A stretch of DNA of 64,000 bases from Aphelidium insulamus (Eukaryota > Aphelidiomycota > Aphelidea > Aphelidiaceae): the NCBI GenBank assembly GCA_036784855.1, contig JAZDSV010000003.1:452001-516000 (forward strand). Reading direction: 5' to 3'. Shown one piece after another: positions 20,757-33,497 of this stretch. The translations under genes and the position numbers were made by a program. A model generated the notes under the pieces. It saw only the letters and a program-made list of their open reading frames with translations, did no database searches and was not told where the DNA came from. Within the stretch, counting starts at the first letter, position 1. Each line of letters begins with the position of its first letter.

Positions 20757-20931
20757 GGTCAGCAGTGCTTTTGGACCACCAAAAACGTTTTTCTGTCACC
20801 GCGAGCTTGTTTGCTGCCGTCGTAAGCGTAGCAACAAGTGATGGCGGTTGCATCGTCATTCCAGCAAACAACAAATCAAACGATGTATGACAAGAATATA
20901 TATATTGACAAACTCCATATTATGCAAGAGC

Positions 20932-21526
20932 CTATACTAGTACGGCCGACACGACAACCAGTGAAAGCGCCAACCCCGCGACGTATACGTGGTTGAGAGT
21001 AGAGGAACCAGAATCGTATTGAATTGCGCCAGCGGTCGAAGTGGAATTCTTTTTTGGTTCCGGAGGTAGCACTCGTTTGGCTGGCACGGGCACTGTTACA
21101 GTCTTGCCAATCCCGGGAACCGTGGTCGTGGTATTTTGTACAAGTGGTGCATCGGCTCCGTTGGCTCGCTGCTCGTTGACGTATTGACAGGTTGACAGGG
21201 TATTGGCGGCCTGAGACTGACGCTGGAGCTGCATGTTGATATCCTCGGGACACAGGTCGTAGCATTGCAATAACTGATTCTGACCATTGCATACACAATC
21301 CTGGTAAAGTTTAAAGACGAAATGCGACCAGATAATCACGACCTACCCAGTAGTGAAAATCGGGAACAGATGTCACCATGCTGTTGCATGCGGCAATGTC
21401 GTTGTACTTGGCAGTTGTGCACGCGCCGTACTGCACAATCTTGGTGCAAATGGCTGACGATTGCGCGTGAGAAGCATTGCACATCAAACATGCAGCTACA
21501 AGAATCGCAAAGATTTGAAGCGCCAT
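20932..21526 (-). CDS. Secreted Cys-rich protein with Thr/Ser stalk and probable GPI anchor
   Basis: It starts at 21526 with a signal peptide (ALQIFAILVAACLMCNASHA). A domain with nine or so Cys in about 90 residues follows, interrupted by one 46-base intron (GTAGGT...CCAG) between Trp and Asp-Cys. The C-terminal half has a Thr/Pro-rich stalk with possible N-glycosylation sites (NTT, NST) and ends in a small-residue/hydrophobic segment (VYVAGLALSLVVVSAVLV). That is the layout of a GPI-anchored cell-wall or plasma-membrane protein of about 180 residues. I do not recognise the Cys domain and assign no molecular function. It is transcribed away from ataxin-2, with 266 bases between starts. Confidence 0.6.
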
Positions 21527-21792
21527 TGTTGAAGGGAAGCGAATAGATAGACTGTGCTTTACGGTCACAATTTATAGTCAACGTGATGCTCTTAACCGCG
21601 GCATCAGATGGGGCCCGCCGATTGGTTCATGCGAAATTACGGCGTGATGGCGGCAACACCAGGGCGAAGTTTTTAGTGTATACATACATACTACGTACTA
21701 CGTATTTGGTGTCTCGCGCCTTTCAGATTGTCTTGCTTTACTGAGAGGCGTTTAATACCACACAGCTTCCTTTAATATATTTTCAAAAATAT

Positions 21793-23124
21793 ATGCGATC
21801 CGCAACCAACTATGCTGCTGCTGCAGCGGCTCTGCCTTCCAGCCATCAGCGGTTCGATAAGAGCTTAAGCCAGGATGATGAAGAGCTTTCCTATCTGTTG
21901 TGCATCATGACCGTACGTTGGCCCCATGTATAGCTGACTACCTACGCGCAGGGCCTCGAGGTGCATGTGGAGACTGTAGATACAACTTACACTGGAGTAT
22001 TGCATGCCGCCACGCTGGCAAAGGGCGGGATCTCTGTTGTCCTATCCGCGCCCCGTCACGACGCTAATGCCCGCAGCGAGACGCGCCAATTTGGGCGCGA
22101 CGAAATGCTAGTGATTGACCATGTGGACGTGTCCCAGTTAGTCTGTCGCTCGGTGGAGATGCGCTACTTGCTGGAAGGAGAGTCCACAAAAACGGGTACA
22201 TACAATGTCGCGGCATAATGCGGCACACCATTCACCCTGAAGTAGACTTTGCCGTTGATTCAGAGATCAGCCATCAACTGGGCCCACGAAGTGGACGTGA
22301 ATTGCAACCATGGGAGCCGACTTTGCACTCGCTAAATCATATGCCAACCGCTACATTTCCCGATTCAACCCGTGATAATTTGGCTTGGGACCAATTTGCC
22401 GCTAATGAAAAGCTTTTTGGTGTAAAAACGGACTATAACGAGGACATGTATACCACAAAGCTAAATAAGTCATCAAGTGAGTACAAAAAACGGGAGGCGG
22501 AGGCTGCTCGCTTAGCAAGAGAAATCGAAAAGGTCTTGATATTCTGCTGTGTTTGTGGATATTTTAAGATTTAGACTGCCAGTAACAATGTGCACATTTC
22601 TGAAGAGCGAGGCGTAGTTATTGACGATGGTCAACTTGACGAGGAAGCCAGGTAATTGTGCAGCTGTCAATTAACCTATGTCTCACCTCGTGACATATGC
22701 AGGTATGGAGCGGTAGGTCGAGACGAAAAGATTTACCGTCCACCATTTCGTCAAAACCGCGAGCAACCAAAGCCGAAAGCAGTGCCAGCTACGGATTCAA
22801 AATCTACTGTATGTACTGCTATGAATTAGTTTCGAAACTTAAGAGGTAGACAAAGTCTGATAGCAAAGTACCGACCATTAAACTCAACCCCAAGGCGGCT
22901 GAATTCAAGTTTAATTTTGCGGCCGCAGAGTTTACGCCAACGAAAACTTCAAATGTTTGTATCATATGGAAGGGATAAAATCGATTTCTAAAGTGCTGTA
23001 GAAGAACTTTTTTGAAAAATCCACCATTAGCGATTCGAGATGCGTTCGAGATATTATCACCTGCAATTTTCGCGTTAGGATTTCCAGCGTTGACGAAGGC
23101 AAAATCTCGTTGAAATTGATTTAA
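21793..23124 (+). CDS. PBP1: Ataxin-2/Pbp1 homologue (Lsm, LsmAD, PAM2)
   Basis: It starts at 21793. Exon 1 ends ELSYLLCIMT and joins an Lsm-type fold: GLEVHVETVDTTYTGVLHAA, then ARHD and LVIDHVDVSQL. The next exon carries the LsmAD domain, almost textbook: WDQFAANEKLFGVKTDYNED, then MYTTKLNKSSSEYKKREAEA. A later exon has LNPKAAEFKFNFAAAEFTP, a PAM2-like motif that would bind the MLLE domain of poly(A)-binding protein. Family members bind RNA, act in stress granules and influence translation and TOR signalling. Four or five introns of 35-50 bases occur. The last exon has competing frames, so the C-terminus after about 22960 is uncertain. It is convergent with TPX2, with a 280-base gap. Confidence 0.88.
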
Positions 23125-23404
23125 TAATTAACCTCTATGTAGGTATTCATTGGCCGTATGGCATAAGTCCGAGCGTTGCTGCAATCACAGAGGGCAACGG
23201 ATTTTCCACCCAGTTCAACGCAAGCCATTATGTAGGTGGCATGCGAAATTGTGCTCCAAGTAGCACAACTAATATCTAGGCAATTCAGAACGGCGGTGTC
23301 CCTATGCTAGTTTACGGCATGGGGCATTAGGTTCAGATTTTCAAGTGGCTGTGAATAAAAGTGACAACAAGTCTCAAATGTATTGAACAGTATGGAAGTC
23401 ATAC

Positions 23405-24744
23405 TTATTTTTGCGCCATCTTGGATCTTCCCTTGCAAAATGCAGGCGATTTCGCTATAGTAATCGGCAATTTTTTGATGCGAGGTACGCCAAAGTCGCC
23501 TACGCTTTGAAATACCTGAACGTTAAAGCGTGTCAATGTTTTAACATTGTGAAAGTACTCGAAGATCTAACGGCGTGGCCTTAAACTCTTTGATGCTCGC
23601 TTGTTCCAAAACTTTATCGTCACTAGACTGCACCCTAGTCATGAAATAACGACGCAAAAGTTTTAAGACTGAACGATACTTATTTCTGTTCACCCGAGAA
23701 GCGGTCGCAAGTACGGGAGATACAGGTTTCGTCAAGTGAAGCGCGTGGTTGCGAACCTTTTCGCACTGCGGCGTTAGTACCTTCACAATCAAAAACAAAA
23801 GATACCGCTGAGTCGACCCGTTGTTTAAAGCGTCCAGGCGTACGATTATATTCGCGAACACGCTCTGAAGTCGAGACGTACGGCGACCGCGAGGGAACAT
23901 TAATGCTCCTTTGTAGCTCCATGGTCCTAAATCGGAACGGGCATGGCTTTGTGATCGATAAGGGCTTTGCAGAACGGGCCTATGTCCAGCAATTTGTTAA
24001 TTGCAAAGAATAATTATCAAGGTACCTTTTGTTTAGTATTCGATGTGACCTTTGGTAGCACCGCGGCGCGGTTTCGACTCGTAAAATTGAATTCACAAGG
24101 AATGGTGAGAGGCTTCATAGATTTAATCGGGATGAATGGACCTGGTCGTTTTTCGTGCAGTGTTAACGCAGTTCTGCCATTGCGACTGCTTGGCTTGTCG
24201 AAACTGGCACCTGATCGCGATGGAGCAGACGTTTTTTTAGCCAGTTCCGGGTTGATCCTAATAGACTTTTTAGTACACCGTATCCGCCGCGTACGGCAAG
24301 ACGTGCCTCATGTCTTCGAGTGATTTGACAACAAGATTTTCCTCATTTTCCTGCTCGCAAACCTGAGAGTTACTTGTAAAACCTATTTCCGGTCTTCGCA
24401 ACGGCCGCGGTGTTGGCGTGTTGGAGACTGATGATGACAAGCTAGCCACCTTGACGTTAGTCGGAGTTTTTTGGTACAACGGTTCCCCAAATGTTGCTCT
24501 CTCGCAGAACGGAGTATCAGGAGTAGCCTCTATGTGACAGTTATGACAATGTGCTCATTGTGTCGATGTACAGCATACCAAACCATCCGTCGCTATCTTT
24601 GTGCTGCTGGCCCTGTCCAAGCTCCAAGTCCAGATCCACGTATTTGGGAGCATCGCACTCGAACTCGAGATCTATATCACCACTCTCACCCAGTGAAGTA
24701 TCTTGTTCTGGAGCGTCAAGCAACAATGCAGCTGTGGTCTCCAT
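23405..24744 (-). CDS. TPX2: TPX2-like spindle assembly factor
   Basis: Residues 15-45 resemble the Aurora-binding N-terminus of TPX2: LEFECDAPKYVDLDL, and after a gap DSDGWF joined by an intron to EATPDTPF. The middle exon has KPLTIPCEFNFTSRNRA, the repeated TPX2 phrase (K-P-x-T-x-P-x-x-F-x-F). Downstream exons show LTKPVSPVLATASR, IKEFKATPLDLRVL, and VPRIKKLPITIAKSPAFCKG, close to the LPITVPKSPAF phrase of animal TPX2. TPX2 activates Aurora A and promotes microtubule nucleation around chromatin under Ran-GTP. The chosen start is the Met at 24744. The frame ends at 23405-23407 in the exon with the last TPX2 motif. Exon joins around 23960-23700 are uncertain because two frames are protein-like. 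It lies 99 bases from the end of RUVBL2 on the same strand. Confidence 0.8.
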
Positions 24745-24842
24745 GCTTCGTAGTGTATGCAAGACTGATATTACTCGGCGATCAAGGTGTGAAACACGAA
24801 TTGAACCTGGCAAATATTGATGTATTTTCCGCACAACACATA

Positions 24843-26558
<1,716 letters not shown>

Positions 26559-26663
26559 ATTTTGAGTTGTACGTAACGAGCCAATCAAACTCCACAATTT
26601 GGTTGCTGAGCAACCGATTATGTCAAATATCAACAGTGGGACTTTCAGTACTACAATTCCACG

Positions 26664-29600
26664 ATGAGCAGTACCAACTTACGTGAACCATATTCAGGCT
26701 CAAGTAATGAGTTAGATACTGGATTTGCAGTCGGGCCAGTTGCTGATATTGATCCTGAAACTACCAACAAATTGTTCTTGTCTTACTCACGAGAGCTCCA
26801 GACATTGAACAGTCAGACGGGTCTACAGATCACGATGGAACTTGAAAATCGAGACAGATCTCAACAACGTACAGCTTCCACGTCTACTTCATTATGCCCG
26901 GACACATATAAGACCAACTCCAAGGCAGAGGAACTGATCAACGATCACGCCGAACAAGTCGCGAGAGACTTTGCTCGAGTCAATGTGACGCGATTGAAAC
27001 CTATAATTACCGCGAGAAACGAATTTGGCCTTCAGGTAAACAGTATAGATACCTCTTTTAGCTAACATTACGTCAAGAAATTCATTGGAAGTTGGATCAA
27101 GCCAACCAGAGTTACTTATCCAGAACTATCAGATTATAGACTACTATGCAAGTTTCTTGCCTCACATATTGAGTCGACTCAGGAATTTGACGTATTGAAT
27201 GGTAACCATTTCGAAGAGACGCAGGCAACCAAAATCAATTCCCCGTCCCTCGTCCTTAGCACACAGAATGGAACAATATTAGAAAAAGCTGTGGTATTCG
27301 TTTCGTTTCTAATCGGCACTGGATACTCAGCATACGTCGTATGCGGATGGGCAAAAGACATTCACGGAAACTTCATTTCGGAAGAACGGTTATCAGTCGC
27401 TGATGATACGAGCTCCTCCAAGTCTAAGGATATATCATCGAAACATTTTGGCGTCAAATCAGGCAAATATGTTTTGCGAGCAAAGCCGACGCTTGCAAGC
27501 AAATACAATGAAAACAGAAATGTGAACGTAACGGAATCCAAGGCGGATTTTGTAGAGGTGAGATTTTTCAAATCGTTTTAACCTTTTTGTGCAAATATTT
27601 ATCACAAAAAAAGGATAAATTATGATATTTTGATGTGCTAATCTTGCAGTCAAGAATCGACCGATCGGAAGATTCAAAAGTCAAGTTGAAATATTGGGTA
27701 TTATTGATGAATGGGAGCCGAGAGATTTTGGAACCATGCTTCGTGGATGTCAATAGCGGAGCTATTTTCGCTGCCTACACCTCTCCTGAGTCAAACTACG
27801 TTGGTATTGAGTCTCTATTCAACCATCGGAACTTTTACATCAACGTGCAAAATTGTGAAGCTAGCGGACTTGTGGTATGATTTTCATCGAGGTATTTTTG
27901 ATTAAAACCATGCTTATCATTTTCTAGGACCTTACATATGATTTATCCGATCATAACAAATGGATAGCTGTGTGGCAAACGAGTATGTTGACTGTGAAAA
28001 ACAATGATGCCATCAACTTTTTGGAACCCGAACGGCACCCGTGGGTCGCGCCATTGGCTATTGCTCGTCGTAACTATGAATTAAAAACTCCCGACGGATA
28101 CCGCAAAATGATATATTCAGATCGCGTAGAGGTACTGTTGATGCTGAGAAGCAGTTTAACAAGTGAAGGAGGTATTTGTGGGACATTATGGTCGGGCCGA
28201 TGGTCTTAAGCGCCGAGTAGCGTATACTATGCCAAAGGACCTAGAACACTTAAGCTTTGCATGTCATGATTACGAATCCCGCTGGTATGTCGCGCCAACT
28301 GTTTTTGTAATTTAATGACGAAGCAGCGATAAATTGCGCCGACGAATAACATACACAAGCAAAAATTCCAAGATTTTTGTCATAAAAGAATATTTTGAGG
28401 GCGGCCGGCCGGACTCATGCGTTGAAATTTTGTCACATGATGGTCACCCTAAAGAATTGACTTTCAGTGTTGAAACCCGCAACGATAATCTGTTCATGCG
28501 AAAATTTCATCTACAAAAGAATGAGGTAAAAAGACAACAGTGACAAAGCTGCTGACCATCACGATACAGTTTACCGAAATATATAAAGACCGTGACGATT
28601 TCCTGGTAAAACGAAAGGTGAAGTATGAAACAGACACCAAGGTGCCATTGTTCAGCAGCTTGTGCTCAATAACCGAAATTTACGAGAACAGTCCCATTTC
28701 TGAGAAGCAAAACGTGTTTTCGCCAAGGAGAAGATTTTTTGACTTTGGAAATGGTGAGGTAATTTAAGTAGTGGTTGTTAACGAATTTACAAATGTAAAG
28801 ATTTTGGTCGAGCATGGGGATTCCGATCAGAAAAATCTGATGCCTGCAACGGTTCGATTTGTTAAATCATCTGAAGGTGAATCGGTTTCGAATAATGTGC
28901 CGATGGATTTCAACAAGTACGATTCATTTCAGGTACCAAAAATTGCTTGTTCATTGCCGTCTGTCCTCTTATTATCGCCAGCCAATGTCGCCCGCAAAAG
29001 TGCCGACGCAGTTGAAACAGTCTCACCGAAGACATGAAGTCGGTCTTGCCAAAGAATTATATCGCTCGTTGCGAGAATTTGAAGCTGTAGCTCGTCAGTC
29101 TGTTGTCGAAAACATGCGGGAAACGGAAGCGATAATTCAGGTTATCAGTGCTGTACCGTAGAGACACTTATTTATAATTTTTTCCCAGTCACGGATTGCT
29201 GAAGAACGCGTGGTAAATAAGCTTGATACTGCTAGAGTCGATGTGTACCGAATGGCGCAATTGTCAGATGAATCGACCAATATTGAAAATTCAATTCATC
29301 TGTCCGACGAATCGAAAACAGCCCCGTTCAAAAATTCTGACACCATCAAGGTATCAAGCAGTCAATTATTTAAAGGGTTACCACAAGAATAATCAATGTA
29401 GGGCCCAGACATGGGTACGACTTCTGACGATTATTTGGTTCCATTCATGATTGAAGGACAGGTATGTACTACAAACTATGCTAACCTTTTGTGGTTTTAT
29501 CCTTAAAATGTTGTAGAGTCACGAATATATGACGAGAGCTGACGCAGCGCGCATCCGAGAACAGTGCCTTCGTTTCTACAAGAACCGTGTGTTGCTCAAA

Positions 29601-29880
29601 GCCCAACTAATCCAGAAGCGCAGTGCGGAAGAAAATCAACGATATTTAAGTATCTCTAACGCTGTTGATTCCGTTAATGACCAAACTACTATTGCCGCCG
29701 AATCTCTCTTTCGATTGCACGTCCTGGAAAAGCGCTTGAGCAAAGTACGTTAGGACTCCTGCGTCAATAATTGGAAATTATTATTAATAACATTATCCAT
29801 AGTTGAAAGAATCTGCCCCTGAAAAATACCTCGCGCTGGACAAAAAACTACGAAGTGATCCTAGGTTGTCGCGATTATAA
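26664..29880 (+). CDS. DRC7: DRC7 (CCDC135), axonemal nexin-dynein regulatory complex subunit
   Basis: About ten exons encode roughly 880 residues. After an N-terminal coiled region there is a transglutaminase-like segment: LLCKFLASHIES, then SPSLVLSTQNGTILEKAVVF and LIGTGYSAYVVCGWA. The middle has the aromatic, charge-rich repeats of this family (EYFEGGRPDSCVEI; DGLKRRVAYTMPKD). The C-terminus is coiled coil ending EKYLALDKKLRSDPRLSRL before the stop at 29878-29880. Order and the terminal phrase match DRC7, a structural linker subunit between outer doublets in motile cilia. The family's conserved Cys in the Q-K-G-x-C phrase reads Thr-Ile here, so I infer no enzyme activity. This gene is the best evidence in the window for a flagellated stage. 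The coding sequence is AT-rich compared with genes right of 45 kb. Confidence 0.85.
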
Positions 29881-30033
29881 TCACGTTCGAGAGGAATTCC
29901 GAGCGAAGAATAAATAGTAGAGAAGTACTTTATCGTGCACGCTGTCGACTAAATCAAAATACTAGCGAATATTGTGCAATATGGTACTAAAATATACGTA
30001 GAATAATGTCAACGTATACTAGTTGAGAAATAG

Positions 30034-30367
30034 TGTTGGCGATTGCGCGTAATGCTGACGCGTAATGCCGACGTCGATAACATCCGCATGGCGACTTCCA
30101 GTACGCTCGTGCAACTTAACATCTGAACCGCGACATTATACCGGAAACACGTTACATGCGTGTTTCAGGTTCGCGATGAATCAGTCAGATGAATCGATCA
30201 GATGAATCGATCAGCAACGCGATCGAAACACGATCACATATCAGACAAACGATAGCCTTACGTAGCGGTCTCTCCGAAAACTATAAACGCCGGGGTTTCT
30301 GCGCCTATGAACCACTGAATTTTTTTCCAATTCTACCATTTCTTCACTGATTACTCAATCATTCAAC
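30034..30367 (+). repeat. LTR-like repeat, copy 1
   Basis: This starts TGTTGGCGATTGCGCGTAAT and aligns along its length with the solo LTR at 33178-33479, with small indels. It contains a TATA-like ACTATAAACGCCGGGG block at about 30278-30294, as expected of an LTR promoter. It also has three tandem 13-base units (GATGAATCGATCA type) at 30175-30213. Its right end is diverged (CAACG instead of CAACA), and no 5-base duplication is seen. The left edge abuts the inverted-repeat arm exactly. Confidence 0.6.
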
Positions 30368-30677
30368 GATTCCTTCAGCCTTTGTATAACTGAGCAACAT
30401 GCTACGTGCATATGGTCGCTACGTTCATAAGGCGCTTTACAAGTAAGGCGCGTTACACAACGTTGCTGCACATGTGATGCATAGTCAGCCATAACTGTGT
30501 CTTTATGTTGATCAACAACAGCGCTACCACTCTCGCAAGCACACATGATATTAATTTCGATGTACAAAACGGTATCAACATGCCAACTTTCATGCAGAAA
30601 ACGCGTTATCTTGATCCGCGAAGGTCGCGCTGCAGAGCCAAAGCCTGAAGAACAAACCGGGATAACTAGATGTCGTC

Positions 30678-30968
30678 GTGCAGGGCGAGCTGGCTATGCC
30701 GTACAAATTGTGCCGAGTTGAAGGACAAGGAGGCTACCCAGAGGCAGTCAAGGCTGTTGGAATACTCAATGCAACAGTCACTCATAGTCAGTCCGACTGG
30801 TCAAAGTATGTTGCCAGGAATACCAAATTACTGAGCAACATCACCAATACGAATGACGCTGCCAAGCAACATCTGATGCCTCGGATAGAATTGACGCTTG
30901 CGCCAATAAAAGGCGCGCATGTTGGCATCAATAAACAAACCAACTACTTCTCAACTAGTATACGTTGA
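30678..30968 (+). other. 96-codon open frame inside the inverted-repeat element
   Basis: The frame has a W-x-x-Y...N stretch and many Asn and Thr residues, faintly like a retrotransposon Gag fragment, but I cannot assign it. It has no splice-joined extension that I can see. It ends inside the right inverted-repeat arm. It is probably element remnant rather than a host gene. Confidence 0.25.
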
Positions 30969-31043
30969 CATGTACTCTACGTATATTTTAATAAAGGCTT
31001 CATTCGACCTCATTTTCAGTGCACATCTAATGGCGTAGATTGT

Positions 31044-31773
31044 AAGGGTGGGCACCGAGACGAGACGTCTCGCGAGATTCGAGAGAGATCGAGACGAAAC
31101 GACGAAATCCTTAACGAGACGAGATCGAGACAGAGCAATCGGTCTCGCGAGACGTCTCGTCTCGTTAAGGGTATATGACCAGTGGGTAAATTGCGACTGT
31201 GCGCTCGATTAAACTGTAATAGGACATCTCGTCTCGAGAAGTATATATGACCAGCGAGAAGATTTAGCATGCGGTGCTTGAATAAACCGCTCTTGTGGAC
31301 CCTGTTTATTTCATTATACTTGCAGGTCAAGCTGTACGATTCCATATGATGGGTTGAGCGATCAGCAATCAGAATGAACAGTAAAAAGAGCTATTCAGAA
31401 TATAATAAGCTTATTCTAATAAGTACTTAACTTTCGTTCTTCAAGTTTTTCATGGAACGGATATGCAGCGCAGGAACCGGCTTAGTTACGTACAAGTGGC
31501 ACACCGTACAGGTGAAGTTACACGGAACGTGATGTGCCACACTAGAGGGCTAGAAGAGAAAGCAATGGTTTAAATGTGGCATGCAATGACGTTCTTAATA
31601 CAATAAGTAGTAGTAATGCAAAATATAAGAAATTATAATACTTAAGCAAACGAGACGAGAGTCTCGCGACACGTCTTGCGAGACACGAGACTACACAAGA
31701 GACTGGAAATTTGAGGCGAGACGAGATCGAGACGACCATTTTACTTCCCAGATGTCTCGATGCCCACCCTTTG
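31044..31773. mobile_element. hAT-like non-autonomous DNA transposon (MITE-type)
   Basis: The ends are inverted repeats: AAGGGTGGGCACCGAGAC at the left, and the complement of AAAGGGTGGGCATCGAGAC at the right. They are flanked by the same 8-base sequence TAGATTGT (31036-31043 and 31774-31781), the target-duplication length made by hAT transposases. The GGGTGGGCA end resembles common hAT termini. Both subterminal zones are packed with GAGACGAGA/GTCTC words (31054-31170 and 31645-31760), which could be transposase binding sites. No transposase frame exists in the 730 bases. Confidence 0.75.
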
Positions 31774-31912
31774 TAGATTGTAAATAACCAATCGACCATA
31801 TGCAACTGCAATCTAAATACAAGTAAATCTAGGTCATACCCGCTTAGAGTATATAATCATTCGATAAGTTACGACATTTAGGGTTGGGCCCATCTCTGAT
31901 TGATTCTCAGAA

Positions 31913-33064
31913 ATGGATTTGGAATTCGACAAGAAAGTCGCGGCTGCTATAATTCAGCACCTCCAGGGCTGCATTGATTCAAATACACTCGACACTGCTT
32001 CTCAGGAATCTTTGAATGGTCCGCATGCGTATAAATGGTCGTTACTGACGAATTAGTCGCGATTCAATGCATTGGAGACGCTTTTGGGCTTGATGCGAGT
32101 GCAGGCGATGTAGAACAATATTCCATTGAGCCTTCTACACTCTCATCGTTGGTCAAATCTCTAGAGGTACGGTGCTTGTTTTCTACTATAATATCATTGT
32201 CAAACCATGAGGTGCCAATGCCTTTATCTGCAAAATCAAATGACCAACAAGCCGAGGCTCTTAAAAATGATGGCATGTCGCAATTGAAGCCATTCATTAC
32301 CCGCTTACATACTTTGAGAGTAGGCAATGCAAAACTTTCGCTTAAGGATTATGGTGGCGCAGTAGAAATGTATACCCGAGCGATTGAAATTAATCCTCAC
32401 AATCCTGTATATTACGCAAACAGGTTCGTAATGAATATTCCCTTCCATATATTAGAGCGAGTGACAGAGCTGCTGCTTATTCGTTCACTGGAGAGCATCA
32501 GCTAGCTGTAGACGACTGTAACGCCGCGCTTAAAATTGATCCCAAGTATACTAAAGCATACTCGAGACTTGGCTTGGCGCTATTTTCGCTAGAGCGATAT
32601 GACGAGGCAGTTGACGCGTACAAAAAAGTCTTATCGGCAGATCCTGGGAACTCTGTCGCCTCTCAAGGCCTGAAATCCGCGGAAGAGAAATTGAAGAATC
32701 TGCCGTCACCATCTGCATCCGATCGCTCCGGTGGATTAAGCTCCTTGCTCAATAATCCGAACTTAATGAGCATGGCCCAGCAGTTCATGCAAAATCCGCA
32801 GATGGCGGCGATGTGAGTTGTTGCTTTTCTTTGCGCCCTAAAAGATATAGGGCTCAGTCATTTTTGGGTAATACATCAAGCAGCGCAGGCGAACCAAGCA
32901 GCGATAGTGCTAATCCGTTAGCAGGTTTGCTCAACAACCCCGAGCTAATGAACATGTGAGTCTCTCAATTTTGAAATCTTATTAATCCTCCAAGGGCCCA
33001 ACAGGTCATGAACAACCCGGAAGCAGTTGCTTCGTTGAAAAACCTGGCCGCGCAGAAAAAGTGA
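31913..33064 (+). CDS. SGT2: SGT/SGTA TPR co-chaperone
   Basis: It starts at 31913. The N-terminal homodimerisation domain (VAAAIIQHLQGCID, then VVTDELVAIQCIGDAFGLD in part) is followed by three TPR repeats (NAKLSLKDYGGAVEMYTRAI, AVDDCNAALKIDPKYTKAYS, LGLALFSLERYDEAVDAYKK). The tail is rich in Asn, Pro and Met (LLNNPNLMSMAQQFMQNPQM, NNPELMN). This is SGTA/Sgt2, which hands tail-anchored membrane proteins to the GET pathway and binds Hsp70/Hsp90. Short introns sit near 32016, 32166, 32424-32455, 32813-32856 and 32955-33000. Stop 33062-33064. It is flanked by the hAT-like element on the left and a solo LTR on the right. Confidence 0.9.
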
Positions 33065-33177
33065 AGCGGATGCGCTCAAAGTCACAGCAGAGTCAAAATA
33101 TCAGAGGATGCAGCCGGCAAGGGTCGAAACTAAATACATAATGCAGATGACCCAATCGCAATATTTGATGTTGTTTT

Positions 33178-33479
33178 TGTTGGCGATTGCGCGTAATGCT
33201 GACGCGTAATGCCGACATCGATGACATCCGCATGGCGACTTCCAGTACGCTCGTGCAACCTTACATCTGAAACAAGCATGTACCGTTACATCGCGATCAA
33301 TCAATCAGATGATCCGATCGGCAACGCGATCAAAACACGATCGCCCAATCAGACAAACGATAGCGTTACACAGCAAGCTCTTCCAAAAACTATAAAAGCC
33401 GGGGTTTCTGCACGTAATAAATCACTGAATTCTCTTCCAATTCTACTAGTTATTCACTGATTACTCAACTATTTCAACA
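33178..33479 (+). mobile_element. Solo LTR with 5-bp target duplication
   Basis: This 302-base TG...CA repeat begins TGTTGGCGATTGCGCGTAAT and ends TTCAACA. It is flanked by GTTTT on both sides (33173-33177 and 33480-33484), the 5-base duplication typical of LTR-retrotransposon integration. It contains a TATA-like block ACTATAAAAGCCGGGG at about 33389-33404. It is related to the copy at 30034-30367. No internal coding region is attached, so it looks like a recombination remnant. It lies between SGT2 and the flippase 3' end. Confidence 0.8.
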
Positions 33480-33497
33480 GTTTTAAGCAGAGGAGTT

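Larger units (their letters stand above)
29985..30992. repeat. Element bounded by 49-bp inverted repeats
   Basis: Positions 29985-30033 and 30944-30992 are reverse complements with only a few mismatches; both contain TCTCAACTAGTATACGTTGA on one strand or the other. They enclose about 910 bases holding an LTR-like repeat (30034-30367) and a weak open frame at 30678-30968. I cannot identify a clear target duplication outside the arms. It could be a non-autonomous DNA element, or a fold-back created by local inversion around an LTR insertion. Confidence 0.6.

Noticed and set aside
29985-30992. Complete LTR retrotransposon between 30034 and 30992
   Set aside because: There is no second LTR in direct orientation and no pol-like coding. 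Only one LTR-like copy and inverted arms are present.
31016-31345. Arg/Ser/Asp-rich minus-strand frame as an RS protein
   Set aside because: The composition comes from the GAGAC/GTCTC repeats of the hAT-like element.
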